From Cymodocea nodosa (taxonomy: Eukaryota > Streptophyta > Magnoliopsida > Alismatales > Cymodoceaceae), in the NCBI GenBank assembly GCA_036874045.1, contig CM072341.1:18984501-19048500 (forward strand): 64,000 bases of DNA. The letters are read 5' to 3'. A program made the position numbers and the translations under genes. Within the stretch, counting starts at the first letter, position 1, and each line of letters opens with the position of its first letter. Below the pieces are notes generated by a model, which was given only the letters and a program-made list of their open reading frames with translations, did no database searches and had not been told where the DNA came from. Below are positions 25,801 to 37,800 of this stretch, piece after piece.

Positions 25801-28800
25801 TGTTTACCATGTCAACTCCTTATTTGTGGGCTCCTTAAGTGCCCGATTGACTGGCCAGCACATGGCTATGTTCCTTATCAGGTTGCTCTACAATAAACCA
25901 CATCTTTTGAAAATTCTTTATCTTGCTAGGCATGTTTCTTATGGCAAAGTAGAATTAGCCAAACTGCTTGGAGATGACTGGGAGGCAAATATGGAAGCCC
26001 ATCAGGGACAGTTAGACTCCATGATGCACCATGGCAATGTAGTACACCAAAAGCAAACAAATGTTGTTCAAATGAAACTATAAGGGGGCCAGGTTGAACC
26101 ATTGGCAGCTGTCAACAAAGAATGGTGATGACAAGATGCAGTCAGATACTAGGTGTGCCTCTATTAATGTGAAGTACATAGCCACAATGATAAAGACATA
26201 ATCATCAACCATTGGCCAATGCAGCTGGTGGGTGAAAGAGACATGGCAGTTCTATGGTTGCGCTCAACAATCAACTAGACCAATCCAAGAGGTTTATCAG
26301 TTTACCTTGGTCAACCGCCCTCTTCTAATGAATGGCTGGCTATCCCCATATGAAGACTCAACTTGGATGAGATCACCAGTGTGTTACCTTCTGACCACCT
26401 CCTACTTTTTGATTCACTAATATTCAAGAAGAAAGGGAAGTAGTCCTTACTGATAGAAATGGGATTGCCCACATTGCCTTGATCCTGGTCATTTCTCTTT
26501 TCTATCTCTACTTGCACTGCTCACATTGCTCAGCTTGCTTGTCTTGATCACCCTAACTCCAACAATTTTTGCATACACCAAGGTTTGAAACACAAATGAT
26601 GGGCTCGAGGGGAGGAGGGACCTTTTAATTATGGAAAGCTGGGTGCAATTTTCTTGGCACACAATGATTGACACAACAAATGAAGTGACCACATGTCTGG
26701 ACCAACCAAGTGCATTCATTCAGCCGACAACCATTATATTGCCAACTAAATTAGGGGACTCTTGATGCAGGGTGTTTAGTCATGTGGCCCCCACTACTAT
26801 GGGCTCTAGCAACACAAACCACATGGAGTGAGGTGGAGATTGTATGGTTGAGCAAGCCTACGAGACATGAACTACATGCAGCAAGAGGAGATTGAGTGGC
26901 TAGCCAACCACCATGTAGTTGCTGCTAATATGAGTGATTGTCATTGCCATTACTTTTGTCTTGATTGGATCTCCTGCTTGACAATTTGCCATCAAGATCA
27001 TCATTTTCCAAGGAAAATATTCTCCCAAGAAACAAGGGGGTCAACATGACCAGGAAAACTTATGGGCTAGCAACACATGCTTGCGTAGACCACAACCATA
27101 TGGTACAACTACAACACAATCTTATATGCTAGAGTAGACATATCACCCGCATCAAACCCATGTGGTTGCCAACAACTAGCTAGATCCCACCTACAACGAA
27201 CTAACCCTGCTCAGGTCTAATACCACAGTAAATACACTTCCACAAGTATGTTGATCACAATTCAAATCTGATCTACCTCCATTCACTCTGCTCACCTAAC
27301 TTAAGCATTTGAGGAAACCTGATCAATTCCAATATAGTAGGTCTAATCCACTGTTTTGCAAGCTGAGCATCCCAAAAAATTCAAAAATGTCCAATCAACC
27401 TAGCCAGTTTGACATAGTAAGAGGAAGATGACTTTCCATACTCCTTGATCCATCCTACATGGCTAATGATACATTCCAACATCATCACCACATCACATAG
27501 TCACTAATCATTAACAAAGAAATCAGAGGGTTTTCCATCATCATTAGCTAGATCTCCTCTATTGTTGTCAAGACTTGTAGTCTCCTTTCGCATAGACAAA
27601 GCCAACCAAGAGATCTACCACTGCATCCACTATCAATTGACCTTCTGTAGGCCTTTTTCTTCAATAAATTCGCCCAAATTATTTGTTGAGCAACAATAAG
27701 AATATCATTACAATAGGAAACTCTTATACGCAAAATTTGAGCAGTAGTATAAAGAGCATAAACTATATTTATTTTAAAATAATTAATAGTGTAGAGGTAG
27801 AAGACATTAAAAAAATAAAATGTGAAAAAATTATTGAACCAAAGAGTATTCCTATTGAAGTATGGAAGTGTATGAGTGAAGTAGTGATTAAGGGGTTAAC
27901 TAAACATTTTTAATATAAGTTTAAAGACTAAGAAAATGTTAGATGAATGAACAAAGAGTTCTTTAATATCTATGTTTAAGAATAAGTGAGACTTACAAAA
28001 TTATAATAATTATCATAGTACTAAGTTAATAAGTCACAATGGATGGTGCAGTTAGCTTGGAGGGCTTGGTGGTGGGGGGAGGCTTTGTTTGAGATGCCAA
28101 CAAGTCCCTCGTACCAGCCTTCCACAATACCTACGATCAGAATACTGTGATCATGGTAGAACTCTGAGCTCTTTTTGACGACTTCTGTGCCTGTAGGGAG
28201 TTGGGTCTTGCTTTGGTGTGCCTAGAATTGGAATTTGATTCCTCCCCCTTTTATAATGAGATTAGAAACAATGATTGAACTGTGGGACAAATGTCATGCT
28301 GGATAGATATTTGCTTTATATTAAAGCAAGTGCACTCCTTTCGTTATGTGCCTTAAGAAGCTAATATGACCACTGATGCCTTGGTTAAGTTGGGTCTAGT
28401 CATTTTTGCCAGGTTGTCCTCATGAGGGTTGTGTGCTATAGTCCCTAAGTGTTCCCTTTACTCTTATTTTGTATTTGGCTTCCTTAGTGTCTCTTAGTTG
28501 GACCCTCACCCCTTAATTGATTAGGGATCTTACCAAAAAAAAAAAGTCACACTATAAAATTATAGGAAAGGATAATTTAATAAAGACAAAAATATTTAAC
28601 TAAAATCACCAAGAATCAATTTAGATTTATGCCAGGTAAGTCAACAGTGAAAGCTATTTATTTACTTAGACAATTAATAGAAAATTTTAGAGTTAAAAAA
28701 AAAGACCTCCATATGGTTTTCATTGATTTAGAGAAAACTTATAATAGAGTACCCAAAAACCTATTGTGGAGGGTTTTCGAAAAGAAAAAGAGTACCTATT

Positions 28801-31800
28801 AAATATATTAATATTATAAAGGACATGTATGAAAGAGTAATTACTAGTGTTAAAAATATAAGAGAAAAACTAGGAAATTTGTAATAGACATAGGTTCACA
28901 CCAAGGGTCTTCTTTGAGTCTACATCTATTCATCTTGGTTATAAATGAAATCACCAAGAAAATTCAAGGAAAAATACCCTAATGCATGCTATTTGCTGAT
29001 GATATAGTTTTAGTTAATAAATGTAAGTCAAGAATTAACTCTAAATTAGAATTATAGAGAAACACTTAGTGTTCAAAGAATTTACATTAAGTCAAAATTG
29101 AATATACAGAATGTAAGTATAACAAAAACAAGAATAATGATGAAGGTATATACTCAAATAGCCATGAAATCCATAAAATCCAGATTTTTAAATACTTAAA
29201 TTTATAATAAGTAAAAATAATGAAATTCTAAAGAATATTATTCATAGGATTAAAGTAAGTTAAAAAAAATGGAAGATATATGACAAGAAGATACCCTTAA
29301 AATTAAAAGGAAATTTCTATAAAAGTGTCATTCACCTTCTTTTTTTATAAAATCCCCAATCTATATATAGGGTGGGGCCTAACTTGAAAAAGGAAATATA
29401 TTAATAATGAGATTACAAAGTTTCTAGAAGAGGCCTAAGATTGTCTCCTAAAAGAGGACAATCCCATAACGTCTATACATAATTTAGATCTCATACATGT
29501 AGGTAATTGTGCCACATTTCCATATTCTATGTACTCTTTATGGTTTAGGTCACACTTGGCCAGTAGATTGGTCATCTAGTTACCTTCCCTGAAGACATGA
29601 TTAAACTACTAACTTGTTGGATGAGGAGGATGAGATTTAACCACACAAATCTATTGATGGTAGTTAGGCAAACACCATCTAGAATAGATTTTTGCAACAC
29701 CTGGGAATTGATTTCCACTTCAATGTCACCAAGTTGAAAACCTTTTGACATGCATAGGGTGAGGCCTTGATACAAAGCAAAGTCTTCTGCTGTAATACTA
29801 TCAATGGGCCCATAATAACAGCTGAAAGCAAAACACATGTCACTCTAGCTATTTTGGAGTACTCTACTTGAGGCATGATTTTAGATAGTCACCCCATTCA
29901 TATTCAATTTCAAAGATTTTTCACCAGGATGGTATCACCCGACAAATTTCTTCCACTCCTGGTTGGAATTTAAGTTGGTATAAAGTAGATCCTTGTTCCA
30001 TTTTCTACATAGGGTAGTCCATTCTCCATCAAACCAGAAATGTTTGATGGAATCTTGAGCCTTCTGGAAATTATAGCAAATGCAGCAGGATGAAAGAGAA
30101 ACGCCCCTCCTTTGTAAATTATCATCAGTAGGCAAATCATTAGAGAATAGCCTCCAAAGGAAAAAGGACACCTCCAAAGGAATGATGGGAAAAAGGACAC
30201 CCACTGAAATTGATCCAACTCATTGAGATTAGATTCAGACCTTTGATAACTTCTTCTTTCAAGATGGTAGGAAGATGTAACTCCTTTAGGACGGCCCCGT
30301 TTGCATTAATCTTTTGGACAGTAAGGGGGGGTTTGTGCTTTTTAGAAAGGTCAGGAAAGGTAATCTTGGGAAACAGTTTCCCAAGATTTATGTGTTTGTG
30401 CATTTTGGAAATATCAGGAAAATAATTCCCTACATTTCTTGTATATAAATAACTCGTTAGGAGATGATTTCTCAACCCCTCCCCTCGGTAAGGTTGGGAA
30501 ATCACCGAAAATAAACCCTCGATCGTCCCTTCTTCCGCGCAATAGGCGAAATCAAGGAGAACACCCGCGACATCGCCGCTTGCGGCCTCGACGCAAGCGA
30601 CCTTGATGCTCGCGACACCGACGCTCGTTTGAGATGCTCGTCTCAGACCTTGACGTCGACGCTTGGGCACCTCTGTTTCCAACCTTCACGTCGACACTCA
30701 CGACACCGACGCTCGTTCGCGACGCTCATCTCCGACCTTGACGCCGACGCTTGGGCACCTCTGTTTCCAACCTTCACGCCGACATTCGCGACACCGACAC
30801 TCGTTCGCGATGCTTGTCTCTGACCTTGACGTCGACGCTTGGGCACCTCTGTTTTCAACCTTCATGCCGACACTCGCGACACCGACGCTCATTCGCGACG
30901 CTCATCTCCGACCTTGACGCCGATGCTTAGGCACCTCTGTTTCCAACCTTCACACCAACACTCGCGACACCGACGCTCGAGGGGACTGCTGGACGCATCG
31001 CGACCTGACGACCACAGACGACGAGTCCAATGGATAATTTTCTTTGACAAAAACTTTGGTGTCCAGGAGGTGATTTCCCCCTCTCTGTCTCTCTCTTTTT
31101 CTCCATACGACGATCGTTTCTCAACTTCTACGGGTAAAGCATCTACTATTAGATTTATGTAAATCATACTACTAGATTAGTATACACTAATCGTAGATTA
31201 GATTAGCTATACACCAATCAGTAGATTTGCACGTATACACTGAGCTTAGTGAATCTCTACTTAGCTCAGTAGATCTGATTAGTATACACACCATTTCACT
31301 GATTAGTATACACTTAATATCATACACTGATTAGTATACACTTAGCTCAATTTAGTACTATACACTTAGCTTAATATATACTTAGCTCAGATTTAGTAGA
31401 TTTACTATTATTAGATCTGCATTTAGTGTTTTATCAGATTTACTATTAGAGTGTTTTAGTAGATCTGAATGTGGTGTTTCATTCGTACCACGCATGCTCT
31501 CTCACTCACTCACTCTCACTGTTAAGAGATTTATTTTTTTGATTATGCCACTGAGCCATTTATTGATTATGATCTCTCAGTCTAGTTGTGCATTTTATAA
31601 CAACAATTTGAAAGTCTTTATGTTCATTTAGATGACTAGAACTTGGTGCATATAATCATAGGTTAACTTAATTATTTATCCGAGCAATTGAAAACCACAA
31701 GAAAATCATCTTTGAGGAGGACATCTCTCCACAAAATTTGATCTAATCATCCACAAAATTTGTTCTAATCATTCGAGAAATTTCATTATAAGAATGTAGT

Positions 31801-34800
31801 TTACACGTAATTGTTACATAAGTAACGTAATTATCTTCTTTTATTACACAATTAACTTTACATCATTACTAAAATTTAACATAGTACAGGAAATATGACT
31901 TCCGAGAGAAGGAAATACATGAACTGGAGCACAAAACAAGATGAAATTTTTTTAGGTATATTAGCAGCAGAAATCAAAGGAAATGCAAAACAACAAGATG
32001 GTAAGCTTAGAGTGGAGACATAGGTAAAGGTGATTGCTGAATATAATGCTCAAACAAATGCAAATGTTGAGAAGAAAAATGTGAAAAGTAGAATGAAAAC
32101 TTGGAGGACCATCTATAAAAATTATACAAAGATTGCAAAGCAAAGTGGATGGGGGTAGGATTATATTCGTGGTCATACTGATATACCAAAGGAAATATGG
32201 GATGAATTTGTTCAGGTACATAAGTATTTTATTTTCTTATGTAGAATACATTTTCACTAAAGCTTATTACTAATAGTGGACTTTTTTAAATGTTTTATTT
32301 GCAGCAACATCCAGAATGTAAATCATGTGCAGGAAAGTCATGCCCTATATATGATGACTTATATATAGTGTTTGATGGCAATATAACTACTGGAGTGAAT
32401 AATCAAATTCTTCAAGATGTACAAGAAACGCAAGAGAAGGGAACTACAGAACCTGAAGACTCCATTCCTGTTTTTAGTACTCAACTGCCTTCATCAAATC
32501 CTGAATTTGAAGAAGGCACTGGAAGCCCTAGCCCTTGTAATGTGGAGCGGACATTTAGAAAGGCACGAAAAAGAGCTTGACCTCATGCAGAATCTTCTCA
32601 ATCTATTGCACAGTTAATGAATGAAATAAATGGGTTTGTGAAAAAGTTTGTGCAACAAGATGAACCATCTCATAATAAGTCTGAATTAAGAAGAGAAACA
32701 GAAGAATGCATCCCTTACTTGATGAAAATGGAAGGTCTTACTAAGGGAGAAAAACTCGTTGGGGTTAAGCTGCTAGAAATTGAGATGAAAAAAGCTATTT
32801 TCCTATCACTAGAGACTGATGAAGATCGGATTGAATGGTTACACTACAATTTGAAGGACTAGTCACTTGGTTGTGTTATGTTTTTATATTAGTTGTCTTT
32901 AGAAGTTGTGAACATGTTATATTCTATGTTTTCCCCAAATTTGAAAGTCATGTTTTATTTCCGAAATGCTTATTTCATTTATGAATGTTTCTATTGGTGA
33001 ATGCTGATAGTTGAAAAGTGTGTCGTGGTTGAAATGTTTAACAAATTATTACACGTTATGTTGATATTTGAGTGTTGAATTGTTTAGCAGGTTATTACAT
33101 TATATGTTGATATTTTAGTATTGAATTGTTTGGCAGATTATTACATTTGATATTTAAGTATTGAATTATTTGGCAGGTTATTACATTATATGTTGATATT
33201 TGAGTATTGAACTGTTTAGTAGGTTATTACATTGAAATACAATATTTAACTATTAAAATGTCATCTACTTGTACATTATATGGCAAACAATGTAGCACGA
33301 GATGAAAGGAGATGAAGAAGACGACATAGGTTGCTATTGTCCATTTTACAAACATGTAGATTAGCAGGACAATATATTACAGATGTTACTCCAAATGCAA
33401 CAGAACGTATCTATAGTAGAGAAGGACAACGATATATCATGAGATTGTTAGACTTATCACTACCTCACCAAGCATATCATTGTCGAAAAATATATCGATT
33501 GAGTCAACATGTTTTTTGGGAGTTTTGTGAATTACTTAGAAGACAAAAGGTAGTAGAAGATAGTCGAGGTGTTACTATTGAGGAGAAACTAGCGATTTTT
33601 CTTGTCACAGTTAGACAAAATCAAAGATATGGAGTTACCACTAAGCGTTTTCATCGTTTCGCTTGGACAATTAGCACATATTTCAATGAGATTGTAAATG
33701 CTATCTGTAGAATACAAGATTTACTTATAGTGAAGCCTTCATCATCAACACATAGTAGAATTCAGAATGATGTGAATGTCTTCCCATATTTTAAAGTAAG
33801 ATGTGAATTTCATTTTATTCAAAGTTTAAAAAGTTGACATTGTATTACTAACATTCTATTTGATTTTTCAATGTAGGATTGCATTGGTGCTATTGATGGT
33901 ACACATGTAAATGCAACAATTTATGGAGAAGAAAATGTAAGATATAAGAATAGGAAGGGAGCATTAACACAAAATGTTTTAGCAGCTTGTAACTTTGATA
34001 TGGAAATTACATATGTACTTGCAGGATAGGAAGGATCAGCTGCAGATGCAAGGATCTTACAAAATGCTATTTCTCGACCTTATAGGCTTCAAGTCCCACC
34101 TGGTATGAGTATAATTGTGTACAGATTTAATAATTTTAGATATTAATTTATTGAAATTACTTAATAGTATAGTACATTGTGCAGGTAAGTTTTATTTGGT
34201 AGACGCAGGCTTTCCAAATCGTCTTGAATTTATTTCTCCATTTCGTGGTGTGCGATATCATTTATCAGAATATGATCAGAATCGTACTCCAAATAATGCA
34301 ATAGAGAATTTTAATTACAGACACTCTTAATTAAGGAATGTAATTGAACGTACGTTTAGAGTGATCAAACATCGATTTACTATTTTATGAGGTTATATGA
34401 CATATCCATTCCAAACATAAGTTAAAATTGTATTAGCATGTTTTCTTGTACACAATTTTATTAAAAGAGCAGATCGAGAAGACTTATTTCAAGATCTAGC
34501 AGAGGAATTAGTCGAAATAAATGTTGATACGTCTGAGGAAATTACTGATAATATTGTTGAAGAAAGTATAAGTTCTAGTAATATGAGTGCAGAACAAAGA
34601 AAAAGAATAGCTGATAGAAAACGAGATCATATTATGTATTTCATGTGGTAAAGGAATTGAAATGTTGTTTGTTGAACATAATGTAATGAATTATGTTTGT
34701 GATGATAAATTTATAGTTGGATAAAATAATTATGTACTATATTATATTATACTTATTACTTAGTATAATTAATATATATTCTATTATTTAAAATATTACT

Positions 34801-37800
34801 TTAAAGTTGTACTATTATTTACTCCATCAAAAAATTATTACTAAAAATTATTTGAAGTATGTAAAATCTCCAAAAAAATTCATGTTATTTCCGATCATTT
34901 CATTTCCTATTTCGCACAAACATGTCAAACTTTCTTATCATTTCTTGTTATTTCTTAACCTGCACAAACACGTAAACTTTCTTATCATCTCCTATCTCTC
35001 AACTTTTCCAATTCCCAATATTTCCAGTAATTCCTGTCATTTCCTTTCCCGATAGGAATTGTGCACAAACACCCCCTAAGAGAATTATATATCTCTGGAA
35101 TTAACATATGATCAACAATCTGACCACAACTGATCCACCAAGCCTTCCAAAAGTTAATCTTTCCCTGACCTCCTTTCCATTTAGCATGTTGAAGTATCCT
35201 GTTCTAATCTAGTTAATTCTGATTAGCACTGAAATTTATAAGCAAACCAAGATCTTGATTTCTTTTGGAAAGAAGATCAACCAGGACCCCTGACCAAGGA
35301 CTGTTGTTGTTAATAAGTCTCCAAATTATCTTCATACGCAATGCTTGCATAACTTCATTTAGGTTCTCAATGCTAAGTCCACCTTTTTCCTTAGGTTAGT
35401 GATCTTGGACCACCTCACCCAGTAAGTGTGTTTCACCAAGTTTCCCTTATAAAAAAGATACGCACATCTGCCTACATTTGTCAATAACTCCTTAGAGCAC
35501 ATCATACACACTAAGAGTGTGCATGGGGATACTAGCCAACACGTGTTTGATAAGTAGCAATTTTCCACCTCAGGAAAGAAAGTCTCTCTTCCATCCCACA
35601 AGCCTATTCTGGATTTTGTGGCTAATGTACTCAAAATATTTGATCTTACATCTGCCTTTAAAAATAGAACAACCAATATATCTGAACGGAAGATCCCCTC
35701 TCTTGAAGCTTGTAATATTGGAAATCAAACTGTCCCTACTTAAAACAAGGTTTTTCACAGGAATGAAGCAGCTTTTGTTGTTGTTTATCTTCTGGCACGT
35801 GATGGTTTGGTATCTAGCAAGAAGATCCATGACAGAATCTAGGCTCTTCTTTCTCCCATTCAGCAAAATGATCAGGTCATCAGCATATAATAGATGTGAC
35901 ACTTCAGTGTTGCTAAAACCTGTTTTGTAAGGAACAATTTTTTGTGTCCCTAATCAGATTTTCAAAACTCCTTAAGAGAAATCCTCAACTATGATAAAAA
36001 GATAAAGAAATAAAGGATCTCCCTGCCTTAGCTCTCTAGAGGCGAGACAAAAAGAAGGGACCCCATTTATAAACACCAAAAAATTTACATGTTCAATACA
36101 ATTTTTGATGATACTCGTAAAAGTCATAGAGAAACCAAATCTGTACATAACCTTATATATAACCTGCCATTCCATGTGGTTATATGCCTTTTCTATGTCA
36201 ATATTTAAGATTAGATTTCCACCTCTGTCTCTTTTGTCAATTAATTTAATTAATTGCTGAACTAAAGCTACATTATGGAAGAAACTTCTACCCTTGACAA
36301 AAGCCCCTTGAGGAAGACATATCACTCTCTCAAGGATAGTGGAAATATATTGAACCAACACTTTTGCTATAATTTTATATCTCATATTACAAAGGTTTAT
36401 AGGATGAAAGTCTTTAAATTCAATGATATTCTCCTTTTTAGGGATTAAAGACAGAAAGTTGTCTTCCAAGCTTTATCCAAAGGCTCACCCTTAAAAACTA
36501 CTTGAATGGTAAGAACAAGGTCATGCCCCACCACATTCCACATTTCCTGAAAGAATTCAGTGGAGAAAGCATCTGGACCAAGGGTCTTGTCCTTCTCCAT
36601 AGAAAAAACTCTCTCTAACTTCATCTGTTGAAGGGATAGCACAAAGGAAACAGTTATCATTGCTATTCAAAATGGTTGGAATGTTATTTAATAGATCTTG
36701 ATCCAAGAGACAAGTTCCTTCTGATATTAAAAGTTTCTTGAAGAAATCGCTACTTTAATCATGAAGCCAAATTATATCAGATTCCTCTTTGCCATAGCTC
36801 CTTAGCATAGATCTACAGGGATTAGAGTTCCTTCAAATCTTGATTACTTGATGAAAAAACTTGGTGTTTTAATCACCTTCTTTGAGTAATTTAACGTGAG
36901 CTTTTTGGGCAAAGAAGACTTCCTTACAGAACTCAATGTTAATCAAATCTTACTTAAGATTTTAACCTTTCTTGATAATAGCAAGACCCCTACAATTTTG
37001 AAAGATAATCTTCATTGAGATGAAGAGAGATGGGTTGGACCAAAAAAGGTTTGATCTTGTTGAGATGTGTGCCTATCCAACTGAGAGGTGATTGAAGGGT
37101 TGGGGCTTTTACCAAAATTTGCATGAGGACTTCCCCCAAAGAAGAGGAATTTCCTGCCTTTGGTGATGGGGAAATGGCTCTGGCTCCTTGGTGTTGGCAT
37201 TCTCGTTTTGATCATGCTTAACTAGGGAGACCTCACCCTGTTGGTTTTCAGCAGTTATGTGTCTGTAATCCTCCAAACCATGACCAATTTTGCAAAAAAG
37301 CTATAGTACTAAGAAATGAACTCACTATACTTTGCCTTCTACATAATCAGTTCTTCTCCATTCCTAATCTTCACTTTTGTAGAAAGGAACTTCAAGTGAT
37401 CCATTTCTACACATAAAGCAGTAATGCCTAGGTGAGTGAAATGCATCACATCTCGGTGCACATAAAGATAATGACACAACATTCTCACTATGGAAATGAT
37501 AATACCTGAAACTTGCAAATGGTCATGGATCATGGGTAGGTTTACCCATACTGATACCCAAGGAGACTTGTAACTAGGTGTGAAAGAGAGAGACTAGCAG
37601 AAGATTACCATCCTCCATCCTCCAGTGAACCAAGCCCCTTTAGTATAATGAAATTCTCTCTATTTTGAAAATGGATGAGGACATACCTTGAATTTAGGGC
37701 AACCAGAAAGAATGCCTCAATGAAATTTATCTCCTTCTTAAAGGTCTCCATGATATTCTCCAGAGTTGGCTTAGTGGTGGAAAACTTGCCTGCGAGAATC

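Larger units (their letters stand above)
30325..35076 (+). mobile_element. PIF/Harbinger element 2, full length with TAA target duplication
   Basis: Terminal inverted repeats GGGGGGGTTTGTGC (30325-30338) and, reverse-complemented, GGGGGTGTTTGTGC (35076-35063), one mismatch in 14. TAA flanks both ends (30322-30324 and 35077-35079), the usual three-base target of this superfamily. Removing element plus one TAA lets the interrupted antisense LINE frame run on, which confirms the ends. Contents in order: 88-bp minisatellite, Myb-like gene of two exons, 46-bp repeats, transposase gene of three exons. Stops in both genes make it non-autonomous now. Confidence 0.95.

Noticed and set aside
30629-31167. 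Overlapping open frames on both strands over 30600-31170 as genes
   Set aside because: They all come from the 88-bp GC-rich tandem repeat; no start context, domain or splice support.
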